From: AP-15 sp963795485 | GTDB taxonomy: Bacteria > Pseudomonadota > Alphaproteobacteria > ATCC43930 > CGMCC-115725 | DNA: 64,000 nt | Assembly (NCBI GenBank): GCA_963795485.1 | Contig: CAWCIL010000006.1 | Location: 620,001-684,000, forward strand | Reading direction: 5' to 3' | Shown here: one piece after another, positions 1 through 8,056 of the stretch | Numbering within the stretch: position 1 is the first letter of the stretch | How the letters are laid out: every line of letters begins with the position of its first letter | Made by a program: the position numbers and the translations under genes | The notes under the pieces: generated by a model | Database searches by the model: none | Told to the model about the DNA's origin: nothing | What the model saw: the letters and a program-made list of their open reading frames with translations, nothing else

Positions 1-2
1 GC

Positions 3-248
3 GAGCAGCGGCCTGATCGTTTCGCGGTCGGCGAAAAGGTCGACGCCAAGGTCACTGCGATTGACCGCGCCACCCGCAAGGTCAGCCTGTCGATCAAGGC
101 GCGCGAGGTCGACGAGGAGAAGCGCGCGATGGCCGAGTTCGGCTCGTCGGATTCGGGCGCCAGCCTTGGCGACATCCTCGGCGCGGCGATCAACCGCGCT
201 CGCCGCCAGGACGTGGACCGGCAGGAGGAGGCCGAAGAGAAGAGCTGA
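3..248 (+). CDS. rpsA: 30S ribosomal protein S1, C-terminal end (partial)
   Basis: Only the last 81 codons are in the window; the gene starts upstream. The visible part reads through the end of an S1 RNA-binding repeat (VGEKVDAKVTAIDRATRKVS, then LSIKAREVDEEK) and an acidic tail ending EEAEEKS. S1 repeats bind mRNA on the 30S subunit and help initiation. The last S1 motif followed by GDILGAAI is typical of alphaproteobacterial S1. The following gene is ihfB, the usual neighbour. The identification is firm despite truncation by the window edge. Confidence 0.93.
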   Translation, partial: EQRPDRFAVGEKVDAKVTAIDRATRKVSLSIKAREVDEEKRAMAEFGSSDSGASLGDILGAAINRARRQDVDRQEEAEEKS

Positions 249-289
249 GGGCGCCGCGCCGCCCTTACGCACCGAATCCATGTGCCGGC

Positions 290-326
290 GGGCCTCCTCT
301 TCCCGCGTTGCGGTGAGAGGAGGCCC
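290..326 (+). terminator. Hairpin after rpsA
   Basis: A perfect 11-bp inverted repeat, GGGCCTCCTCT (290-300) and AGAGGAGGCCC (316-326), encloses a smaller CCGC/GCGG stem (303-313). It sits 42 bases after the rpsA stop. No T-run follows on the plus strand, so it may be a weak intrinsic terminator or a 3' end stabiliser. Confidence 0.65.
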
Positions 327-416
327 GTGCGGCGAGGCCGGGCGGGCCCGCGTCCCCGGCTTGACGCTCGCCCGGCGGTTTGGCAGGCTGGTCGCCTTCG
401 GTGAGGGGTGATGGCC

Positions 417-710
417 ATGACGAAATCGGAGCTCGTGCAGAAGCTGTCCGAAACCAATCCGCATCTCTATCAGCGCGACGTCGAGGTCATCATCACCGCG
501 ATCTTTGACGAGATCGCAGCGGCGCTCGCGCGCGGCGACCGGGTCGAGCTGCGCGGCTTCGGCGCGTTTTCGGTCAAGCGCCGCGATGCCCGCGTCGGCC
601 GCAACCCGCGGACCGGCGACAGCGTGCGGGTCGCCGAAAAGCACATTCCGTTTTTCAAGACCGGCAAGCGACTGCGCGACCGCCTGAACCAGAGTGCGCC
701 CAACGCGTAA
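417..710 (+). CDS. ihfB: Integration host factor beta subunit
   Basis: DNA-bending nucleoid protein that pairs with IhfA and acts in recombination, replication and transcription. The start at 417 gives the family N-terminus MTKSELVQKL and lies 8 bases after a GAGGGG ribosome site. GTG 408 and ATG 411 are in-frame alternatives. The 97 residues match HU/IHF length. The beta-arm signature GRNPRTGDSVRV and the preceding RGFGAF are present, and the C-terminal helix KTGKRLRDRLN is typical of IhfB. The gene lies between rpsA and lapA as in many proteobacteria. Confidence 0.95.
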   Translation: MTKSELVQKLSETNPHLYQRDVEVIITAIFDEIAAALARGDRVELRGFGAFSVKRRDARVGRNPRTGDSVRVAEKHIPFFKTGKRLRDRLNQSAPNA

Positions 711-734
711 GGCTATGGAGCAATTAAAAAACCG

Positions 735-859
735 GTCATTCCGGGCCGCGGGTGCAGCCCGCGAGCCTGGAGCCTATGAACACCGGCTTGCGAAATTTCC
801 CGGCGAGCGGCGGTGGAAATGGCGTTCCGGCCTGCCCTGCCGGGCATCCCGGAATAACA
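735..859. repeat. Palindromic intergenic element between ihfB and lapA
   Basis: The 215-base gap 711-925 holds no gene. TTCCGGG at 738-744 and CCCGGAA at 848-854 bound the element, and an internal hairpin GCGGG-TGCAG-CCCGC lies near 748-762. The layout resembles dispersed palindromic elements of high-GC alphaproteobacteria. The internal hairpin could also end ihfB transcription. Confidence 0.45.
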
Positions 860-925
860 ACTTCCAATGGACGAAATTCCTTTATTCGCTCGTAAACGGG
901 GACGCTCGCTGGTGAGGCCCCTGGC

Positions 926-1252
926 ATGAGGGCCGTCTACTGGGCGGCGGTTCTCGTTTTCGCCGCGATATTGAGCCTGTTCGCCGCCTCCAATCGCGAG
1001 GCCGTGTCGTTCGGCCTGTGGCCGTTGCCCTATCTGGTGGACGTGCCGCTCTATCTCGCCTTTTTTGTTGCGCTGCTCGGCGGCTTCGTCGCGGGTGCGG
1101 CGGCGGCGTGGTTCGGGGGACGCCGCAGCCGGCGCGAGCTGCGGCGCTGCCGCCGGCGCAGCGAAGCCCTGGCCAGCGAGCTCGCCGCCACTCAATCCCA
1201 GCTCGCCGCCGAGGCCCGGACGGCGGCCCCAGCCCTGCCCGTAACCCGCTGA
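926..1252 (+). CDS. lapA: LapA family inner-membrane protein (DUF1049)
   Basis: A 108-residue protein with two hydrophobic segments, about residues 3-21 and 40-66. The second contains a Gly/Ala stretch GGFVAGAAAAWF. A basic, Arg-rich coiled tail (residues 68-100) follows. This is the LapA/DUF1049 architecture; in E. coli LapA works with LapB in controlling LPS synthesis by LpxC turnover. It follows ihfB, the conserved position. Function here is inferred from family and context. Confidence 0.82.
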   Translation: MRAVYWAAVLVFAAILSLFAASNREAVSFGLWPLPYLVDVPLYLAFFVALLGGFVAGAAAAWFGGRRSRRELRRCRRRSEALASELAATQSQLAAEARTAAPALPVTR

Positions 1253-1273
1253 GCTCGTTCGCCCGGCCGGCGC

Positions 1274-1314
1274 AAAGCTTTTCCCCCGCAAAGCTTTTCC
1301 GGCACAAAGCTTTT
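1274..1314. repeat. Three AAAGCTTTT palindromes at 16-bp spacing
   Basis: AAAGCTTTT occurs at 1274-1282, 1290-1298 and 1306-1314, exactly 16 bp apart, in the 127-base gap before the Rieske gene. Flanks are partly conserved (GCAAAGCTTTTCC in the first two). The AT-rich cores stand out in this GC-rich region. They may be a short tandem repeat or a phased operator. Confidence 0.6.
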
Positions 1315-1379
1315 GACCTCGCCGCCGCGTCGGGTTCAGTGTGCAACCGCGACCAAAGGACAAAAAACGGACCCCCTCG

Positions 1380-2292
1380 ATGGACCTTCCCGAAAGCGTT
1401 GCCGCCCTCGGAGAGCGGCTCGACGGAACCGGCGCGATCACGCCCGATCCGCAATTGCTGACCGGCGCCGACGTGTTCGCCAGCGAGCGGGACCGGTTGT
1501 TCATGCGGCCGTGGATCGCCGTCGATCATGCGCGCCGCCTCGACCAGGCCGAGCGCTATTTCCGGTTTGACGCCGCGACCCGCTCGATCCTGGTGACGCG
1601 TGCGGCGGACGGCCGCCTGCACGCATTGCGCAATGTGTGCATCCACGCCGGCTACCCGGTCTGCGATGCCGAGGAGGGGCCGGCCGAGCGCCTCGTTTGC
1701 CCGTATCACGGCTGGGAATTTCTGCTCGACGGCCGCCTCGTCGAGCCGGATCTGTCGGCGCGCATCGACCCGGCGCGGCTGCGGCTGGCGAGCTACCCGG
1801 TCTGCGTCCAGGACGGGCTGATCTTCGTCGACCTGTCGGGTTCGGCCGGCTCCGACGAGCCATCCCCCGAAGCCGTCGCAGCCACACCCGTCCCGGATTG
1901 GCTCGCCGATGCCGAAGTGACCCAGCGGACCCGTTGCAGCACCAACTGGAATTGGAAGCTGGCGCTGCAATTCCTCAAATCGGCTCCACATCTGGTGTTC
2001 GACGAGCCCGGCGATCCCAGCCCGACCGTTTTCGGCCCGTTGAGCCTGATGATGACGCAGCCGCAGCAAGCGGCGCTGATCCGGGTCATCCCGAAATCGG
2101 CCGAGCGCACCGACATTCAGCTGATCCGGATGGCGCCCCGCGGCATGCCCCTCCCGATCGAGGCTGTCGACGGCGTCGATCGCCTGGGCGAGGGGTTGCG
2201 GGAGGCCGGCGATGCCGAGGCAGTGGCCCGGTCGAACCGAGCTCGATCGGCCGTTTTTTGCGTGGTACTGGTCGCTGATGTCAAAGAACTGA
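1380..2292 (+). CDS. Rieske [2Fe-2S] oxygenase-like protein, frameshifted near its end
   Basis: The N-terminal Rieske domain is clear. C-I-H in NVCIHAGYP and C-P-Y-H in VCPYHGW (about residues 87-114) supply the two Cys and two His cluster ligands. The C-terminal half begins NWNWKLALQFLKSAPH, where ring-hydroxylating oxygenases have NWK..xENF..YH....H. The mononuclear-iron His/Glu/Asp set is not recognisable, so an oxygenase reaction is doubtful. As written, the frame runs on to 2417 into yicC with nonsense. Skipping one C at CCCGG 2227-2231 gives a plausible ending, TELDRPFFAWYWSLMSKN, stopping at 2292 (303 residues). Substrate unknown. Confidence 0.7.
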
Positions 2293-2373
2293 GCGACCCT
2301 CGCGGCGCCGGTTCTTCGTATGGCCGCCACCGCGAGTGCGATGACGCCCGGCGACACTGGGGAGAACCGAAGC

Positions 2374-3255
2374 GTGGCCGTGGCCAGCATGACCGGGTTC
2401 GCACGGGCGCAAGGTGAGGCGCACGGCACCTCCTGGGTCTGGGAGGTCAAGAGCGTCAACGGGCGCGCGCTCGATCTGCGGCTGCGCCTCGGCCCCGGCT
2501 TCGACGCGCTGGAGCCGGAATTGCGTGCTGCACTGGCGCAGCGTTTTCGCCGGGGCAATTTCTCGGGCAACCTTTCAGTGACGCGCACCGCGCCAGCGGC
2601 ATTGCGGATCAACCGCGAGGCATTGGCCCAGCTGGTCGCGCTGATCAACGAATTGACCGGCGAGATCGAGGCGGCGCCGCCGCGCCTCGACGGGTTGCTG
2701 GCCCTGCGCGGCGTCGTTGAAACCGTCGAGGACGAAGCCGAGGCGGTTGTCGAGGCGCGCCGAGGTGCCGTGCTCGCCGGGTGGACCACCGCTCTCGACC
2801 AGTTGGCGAAGGCCCGCGTCGCGGAGGGGTCGCGCATCGCCCTGCTGCTGGAGAGCCAGCTCGATGAGATGGCCGCTCTCGTCACCGCCGCCGGAAGCTG
2901 CGCCGCGGCCCAGCCGGCGGCGATCCGTGAGCGGCTGCGCACGGTGCTCGCGGGCCTCGCCGATCAGATGTCCTCGATGCCTGAAGAGCGGGTCGCGCAG
3001 GAAGTGGCTCTGCTCGCAGCGCGCTCGGACATCCGCGAGGAACTGGAGCGGCTGCGTGCGCATCTCGAACAGGCCGGCGAATTGTTGCGAGAGGGCGACG
3101 CGGTCGGCCGCCGCCTCGATTTCCTGTGCCAGGAATTGAACCGCGAGGCCAACACGCTGTGCTCGAAATCGGCCGACATCGCGCTGACCCGCGCCGGGTT
3201 GGCACTGAAGGCGGTGATCGAGCAGTTCCGCGAGCAGGTGCAGAATATCGAATGA
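2374..3255 (+). CDS. yicC: YicC/YloC family endoribonuclease
   Basis: The GTG start at 2374 has GGGGAG nine bases upstream and leads into the family N-terminus VAVASMTGFARAQGE; ATG 2389 is the alternative. The 293-residue length is normal. The C-terminal DUF1732 region (GRRLDFLCQELNREANTLCSKS ends in QFREQVQNIE) carries the conserved QE-NRE-NT-SK residues. YicC proteins are reported to be RNases linked to small-RNA decay in enterobacteria. It overlaps gmk by 4 bases (ATGA), the usual pairing, so the two are translationally coupled. Confidence 0.9.
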   Translation: MAVASMTGFARAQGEAHGTSWVWEVKSVNGRALDLRLRLGPGFDALEPELRAALAQRFRRGNFSGNLSVTRTAPAALRINREALAQLVALINELTGEIEAAPPRLDGLLALRGVVETVEDEAEAVVEARRGAVLAGWTTALDQLAKARVAEGSRIALLLESQLDEMAALVTAAGSCAAAQPAAIRERLRTVLAGLADQMSSMPEERVAQEVALLAARSDIREELERLRAHLEQAGELLREGDAVGRRLDFLCQELNREANTLCSKSADIALTRAGLALKAVIEQFREQVQNIE

Positions 3256-3887
3256 GCGCCCCACCGATCCGGCGGCGCGGGCTGTTGCTCGTCCTCTCCT
3301 CGCCCTCCGGCGCGGGCAAGACGACGATCGCCCGCCGGCTGGTCGAAACCGAACCGGGCCTCGCGCTGTCGGTCTCGGTCACGACCCGGCCGCAGCGGCC
3401 GGGCGAGGTCGACGGGCGCGACTACCGGTTCATCGACCAAGCCCATTTCAATGAGATGGTGGCCCAGCGCGAATTGCTGGAGCACGCCCATGTCTTCGGC
3501 CATTCTTACGGCACGCCGCGCCGGCCGATCGAGGAGGCGCTCGCCTGCGGCCGCGACATCGTCGGCGATCTCGACTGGCAGGGGACCCAGCAGCTCGCCC
3601 GCACCGTCCGGCCCGATCTGGTCGCGGTCTTCGTGCTCCCGCCGAGCCTCGCCGCCCTCGAACAGCGCCTCAACGCGCGCGCCCAGGACAGCGCCGCCAC
3701 GGTCGCCGCGCGCATGGCGAAATCGGCCGAGGAAATGAGCCACTGGCCGGAATACGACTACGTGATCGTCAACGACACGGTCGAGGCGAGCGTCGCCGAG
3801 GCCCGCGCCATCATCGCCGCCGAACGCCTGCGCCGCGACCGCCAACCCGGCCTCGCCGACTTCGTCGCCACCCTGCGCCAGGGCTGA
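3252..3887 (+). CDS. gmk: Guanylate kinase
   Basis: Phosphorylates GMP to GDP with ATP in the cytoplasm. The 211-residue protein has the P-loop SSPSGAGKTT (about residues 16-25). The GMP-binding region includes SVTTRPQRPGEVDGRDYRF and EHAHVFGHSYGTP, then GDLDWQGTQQL. The start overlaps the yicC stop, excluding longer readings. All family landmarks are in one frame. Confidence 0.96.
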   Translation: MSAPPIRRRGLLLVLSSPSGAGKTTIARRLVETEPGLALSVSVTTRPQRPGEVDGRDYRFIDQAHFNEMVAQRELLEHAHVFGHSYGTPRRPIEEALACGRDIVGDLDWQGTQQLARTVRPDLVAVFVLPPSLAALEQRLNARAQDSAATVAARMAKSAEEMSHWPEYDYVIVNDTVEASVAEARAIIAAERLRRDRQPGLADFVATLRQG

Positions 3888-3910
3888 CAAGAGTGGGGCC
3901 CCGCCAGGAA

Positions 3911-3990
3911 CGTAGGATGGGTTGAGCGTCGCGAAACCCATCGCCGCGCGGGCGGCCAGGCGCGGAAACCCAGGCTGCGTAGGGTGGATT
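3911..3990. repeat. Repeat-like sequence after gmk
   Basis: GATGGGTT (3916-3923) faces AACCCATC (3935-3942), within text of the type GTAGGATGGGTTGAGCG...GCGAAACCCATC. This form recurs between genes in many proteobacterial genomes. A second GTAGGGTGG-like tract follows at about 3979. No gene is visible in 3888-4019. Confidence 0.4.
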
Positions 3991-4019
3991 GGATCTGCCC
4001 TACGTCCCTGCGCGGGCCG

Positions 4020-4049
4020 AAAAAGGGGCGCCTCACCGGGAGGCGCCCC
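4020..4049 (-). terminator. Rho-independent terminator of the phosphodiesterase gene
   Basis: On the minus strand, GGGGCGCCTC and GAGGCGCCCC (4040-4049 and 4025-4034) form a perfect 10-bp stem with a 5-base loop, followed by TTTTT (4024-4020). It lies 16 bases beyond the stop of the 4066-5828 gene. Confidence 0.9.
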
Positions 4050-4065
4050 ATCGTCAGCAGGTCCG

Positions 4066-5828
4066 TTAGTAACGCGAGTTGCCGTTGTCGAGACCGAGGC
4101 CGGGCAGGATCTGGGTTCCCTCCTTCTGCACCGCGGTCAGCTTGTCCGGGTCGAGGCCCAGCGCCGCCAGGATCGTCGGTGCGATCTGCATCGTCTCCAC
4201 CGGGCTGGTCACCGTCTCGGCAGAAAAGCCCTGGTTCGACACCAGCATCATCACGTTGGTGTCGTCATGCGAGAAGCCGCCGTGCTCGGCGAGCTTCTTG
4301 CTGCTGCCGGAATAGGTGACGCCGATATTCGGGGTGACGACGATATCGGGCGTGCGCGGATCGCCGTTCGGCGGCAGCCCCGGCAGGTTGAACAATTGGC
4401 CGATCGCCGGTCCGGAGAAGATCTCGCCGATCCCGGCGATGTTGCTGGTCGCCGGCGACTGGCTTTCCAGCATCCCCACGGCGGCTGCGGTCTGTGACGA
4501 ATTCGCCAGCCAGATCAGCGAAACATCGTCTTCGGTCGGCCCGATCCCATTGGGGTTTGCCGGCGATTCGGAGAACGGCAGCAGGTTCGCCAGGATCGTC
4601 GCCGGGGATGTCGTGATCGGGTCGTTGGGCGTGGTCGAGATCCCCAGGTAGCGTGCGGAGTCGATCGGGCTCTGGCCGTGCTTGGCCGAAATCACGATCA
4701 GCGTCGAATTGTACCGAACCCCGAACTCTGGAGTGCTGCCACCATCTTGCCGATTGACGCGTCAGCAAATTCGATCTCTCCAAGCAATGCCGGCGTCGGT
4801 CTTCCTTCTCCGTCCAGATAGCCGCCCGTCATGCCCACGGACTTCTCAATCAGCTTTTGCCCGACGCTGACCGCCTGAAAGTTCATCCCGAAGACGTTCG
4901 GGACCGGTCGCCGCAACTTTCCGGAGTGGTCCTTGCCGTCGATCTCGTTGAGGATCGCCTGCACCTTCAGGCTGTCGTAGCACTCGATGTTGGCAAAGCT
5001 GTCGGTCCACGAATTGCTGCTGGACACTGCCGTTTGGTCGGGCAGCGGATTGCAGGACAGCAATTTGACCTGCGGCAGCGCAACCGGGATCGAGTTGATT
5101 TCCGGCGCGTAGTAGTCGTCGACATTGGTCCCGTTGCCGGGGCCCGAGACCGCCGAGTAGGACGGATGCTTGTCCGACCAGGCGGTGTAGCCGTGGGCCG
5201 CGTGGACCACGCCAAAAATCGTGTTGGTGCGAACGAAGTTCCACGGATAGACCGGAGCACAGCGGTGCGCCGGGTCGCGCTCGAGCTTGTTCGGGTCGAT
5301 CGACGCGATGCCGCCGTCCGTGCCGGCGGGTGCTCCGCCGTTCAGGAGAAGCTTGTTGATGTCGATCCCTTCGTCGAATTCCGTGGTCGTGCCGGTCGGC
5401 GGCGCCGCCGGCGTGCACAGCCCCGGCGCTCCCGCGACGCCGTTCCCGGTGGTCGTCGCCGGCGGATCGAGCGAGCGGTCGTAGGCCACGTCATAAAACG
5501 CGCCGACGCTGCGCGGCGAGCCCCCGGTCATCAGCGCCATCAGTCCGGGGAACGAATCGGACGGCTTTGAGGTCGAAGTATCGAGATAATTCACCCCGGT
5601 CTCGGCGAGTGCCGCCAGATGCGGGCAATAGGGCGCCCCGCCATTGACCCCGCTGATGCCCTGCGAACAGTTGATGAAATCGAGGGCGTGCATGCCGTCG
5701 ATGCTGATTAGCAGCACCCGCTTGATGCCGTGGCCGCCCAAATCGCCGCTGTCGGCATAGACCCGCGGACCGGCCGAAGCCGCCAGCAGACCCACCCCCA
5801 CGACCGCGCTTCGCCATAACATGCGCAT
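4066..5828 (-). CDS. Secreted phosphodiesterase/alkaline-phosphatase-superfamily protein, frameshifted
   Basis: A signal peptide (about residues 1-25, ending GPRVYA) directs export. The metal-binding start VLLISIDGMHALDF and the active-site region TSTSKPSDSFPGLMALMTGG fit type I phosphodiesterase/nucleotide pyrophosphatase enzymes. ISAKHGQSP and the tail QIAPTILAALGLDP complete the fold. The frame breaks at the CCCC run 4719-4722. Adding one base joins SSG to VRYNSTLIVISAKHG and gives 587 residues. The last 210 codons read cleanly in the new frame. Substrate unknown. A terminator follows. Confidence 0.78.
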
Positions 5829-6183
5829 CGCCCGCTCCGTTTTTCCGAATGCGCGCGGAAGCTACGCGGCACGGATGACCGCCGCATGACAGTTTGATTG
5901 CGTGAGGATGGCAAAGCCCGGCGGCGACGCCCCAGCAGGTCCGCGTCAGAGGTGTCGGAGTCGGAGCCGAGAGAGACTGCCCGATGGCCGGCACTCGTTT
6001 TTGTGATGCGGCGTCGACAACCACGCAATTGCCACGATCGCATACTATTCTCCGGCATCGCTGCTGGTGAGGGGGTGAAGATTGTCATCTGAGGCGGTGC
6101 AGAGACCTGATCTCGACCTGAAAAAACAGGCGGAACAGGCGATGCGAGACCGGTGCGGGCGGTTTGGCGAAGGGCCGGTGCAG
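5829..6183. other. Gene-free interval between rsmA and the phosphodiesterase gene
   Basis: No coding sequence is recognisable on either strand. It should hold the promoter of the minus-strand phosphodiesterase gene in its left part. On the right it holds a 50-base dispersed repeat (6092-6141) downstream of rsmA. Confidence 0.5.
6092..6141. repeat. Dispersed 50-bp repeat, copy A
   Basis: Shares GAGGCGG, then CCTGATCTCGACCT, then AAAACAGG and AACAGGC in the same order and nearly the same spacing with 44182-44230. On the minus strand it contains CCTG-TTTTTT-CAGG, a small hairpin. Both copies lie beyond the 3' end of a minus-strand gene. Confidence 0.6.
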
Positions 6184-7037
6184 CTATCCTCCCTCGATCG
6201 CGCCGGCGAGGGCGCAGAATTGGGCGATTGTGAGTTCCTCGGCGCGCGGCGGTCGATGCGATCCCGGCACGGTCGAGCAAGGGCAGGACCGGGAGGCCGA
6301 GGGCGGCGAGGCTCGAGCGCAGCATCTTGCGGCGCTGCCCGAAGGCGGCGGCGGTGACCCGTTCGAGCGCCGGCTTGGCGGCGGGGGCCAGCGGGGTGGC
6401 GCGTGGGGTGATCCCGACCAGGGTCGAGGTGATTTTGGGCGGCGGGGTGAAGGCGCGGGCCGGCACGTCGAACAATATGCGCGGCTCGGCGAGCCACTGG
6501 GTCAGGACCGACAACCGCCCATAGGATTTGGTGCCCGGCGCCGCGACGAGGCGCAACGCCACCTCGCGCTGGAACATCAGGGTCAGGCCGGCGAATTCGC
6601 CGATCCGGTCGAACCACTGGAGCAGCAGTCGGGTGGCGATGTTGTAGGGCAGGTTGGCGACGATCCTGCGGGGCGCCGGGGCCAATGCCGCCGGGTCGAG
6701 CGCCAGCGCATCGCCGGCGACGATTTCGAGAACGTCCGGGATAGGCGGCGGCGAGCTCGGTCAATGCCGCTAGGCAGCGCGGATCGCGTTCGACGGCAAT
6801 GACATGGCGGGCGCCTTCGGCAAGAAGCGCGCGGGTCAGCCCGCCGGGGCCGGCGCCGATTTCGATGATCGCGCCCTGGTCGAGCGGCCCGGCGGCGCGG
6901 GCGATGCGCCCGGTCAGGTTGAGGTCGAGGAGGAAATTCTGCCCAAGCCGACGCCGGGCGGCGATGCCGTGCCGGGCGATGACCTCGCGCAGCGGCGGCA
7001 GCGCCTCCGGGGCCGGCGCGGACAGCGGCGCGCTCAG
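6184..7037 (-). CDS. rsmA: 16S rRNA dimethyladenosine transferase RsmA (KsgA), two frameshifts
   Basis: Dimethylates two adenines near the 3' end of 16S rRNA. The N-terminal RRLGQNFLLD and the SAM site IIEIGAGPGGLTRALL are in one frame; the catalytic motif VANLPYN and MFQREVALRL are in a second. The ending EELTIAQFCALAGAIEGG is in a third. Removing one C at 6736-6740 (CCCGG on the coding strand) and one base near 6258 restores a 283-residue RsmA. No ATG or GTG fits the start. A CTG overlapping the pdxA stop is the best candidate, or a substitution has hidden ATG. This is an important gene, so assembly error is likelier than decay. Confidence 0.85.
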
Positions 7038-8053
7038 GACGCCTGCCGGCGCGTTGCCGCCATGTCGGCCGCCAGCCGCAGTGCCGCGACCAGGCTGCCT
7101 TCGCGGGCGACGCCTTTTCCGGCGATCGCAAAGGCGGTGCCGTGGTCGGGCGAGGTGCGCACGAACGGCAATCCCAGGGTCACGTTGACGCCGCCATCGA
7201 AATCGATGGTCTTGATCGGGATCAGCGCCTGGTCGTGATACATGCACAATGCTGCGTCATAAGACCGGCGGGCTTCGGCGTGGAACATCGTGTCGGCCGC
7301 CAGCGGCCCGCGCGCGTCGATACCGAGGTCGCGCAATTCGGCAATCGCCGGCGCCACGATCTCGGTCTCCTCATCGCCGAGCGCTCCCGCTTCGCCCGCA
7401 TGCGGGTTGAGCCCGGCGACGGCGAGGACCGGGGCGGGGATGCCGAAATCCCGGCGCAGCGCCGCTGCGGCAATGCGCCCGGTTTCGACGATCTTCGCCG
7501 CGCTCAGGCTGTCGACCGCCCGCCGCAGCGCCAGATGGATCGTGACCGGGACGACGCGCAATTGCGGGCAGACCAGCATCATGACAGGGGTCGTTCCTTC
7601 TCCAGCGAGCTCGGCCAGGTATTCGGTGTGGCCCGGATGGCGAAACCCGGCGCGATAGAGGCTCTCCTTGTGGATCGGGTTGGTGACCAATGCTGCGGCG
7701 CCCCCGTTCCGGACATCGGTGACGGCGGCCTCGATTGCACCAAGAATCGCCGGCACATCAGCCGGATCGGGATGACCCGGTCGGCCGCGCAGCGCTGCGC
7801 CGATCGGCGCTACCGGCAGCGCCCCGGCGAAGACATCGGGGGCCTCGGCAGGAGCGGCGATGGCGCGGACCGGCACCGGCCAGCCGAGCCGTGCCGCAAG
7901 GGCGGCGAGGCGCTCGGGATCGTCGATCATGTAAAAGACCGGGTCGCCCGGAGTGCGGCCGAGCCACGCCTTCAAGGCGATTTCGCCGCCGATCCCGGCG
8001 GGTTCGCCCATGGTTACGGCTATGGGCAGGGCCGCGGCGAGCGGCAGGATCAC
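7034..8053 (-). CDS. pdxA: 4-hydroxythreonine-4-phosphate dehydrogenase
   Basis: Pyridoxal-phosphate synthesis: NAD-dependent oxidation and decarboxylation of 4-phosphohydroxy-threonine, passed to PdxJ. The 339-residue protein carries VTMGEPAGIGGEI at the N-terminus and TNPIHK with PGHTEYLAEL mid-protein. The metal-binding regions LNPHAGEAG and CMYHDQALIP carry conserved His, and the end has RTSPDHGTAFAIAGKG. It sits between surA and rsmA with minimal spacing, the classic surA-pdxA-rsmA order. Confidence 0.95.
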   Translation of the reverse strand: MILPLAAALPIAVTMGEPAGIGGEIALKAWLGRTPGDPVFYMIDDPERLAALAARLGWPVPVRAIAAPAEAPDVFAGALPVAPIGAALRGRPGHPDPADVPAILGAIEAAVTDVRNGGAAALVTNPIHKESLYRAGFRHPGHTEYLAELAGEGTTPVMMLVCPQLRVVPVTIHLALRRAVDSLSAAKIVETGRIAAAALRRDFGIPAPVLAVAGLNPHAGEAGALGDEETEIVAPAIAELRDLGIDARGPLAADTMFHAEARRSYDAALCMYHDQALIPIKTIDFDGGVNVTLGLPFVRTSPDHGTAFAIAGKGVAREGSLVAALRLAADMAATRRQAS

Positions 8054-8056
8054 GGG

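Noticed and set aside
882..2942. 686-codon minus-strand frame across lapA, the Rieske gene and yicC
   Set aside because: Antisense to three plus-strand genes with clear motifs; composition is low-complexity Arg/Ala/Ser.
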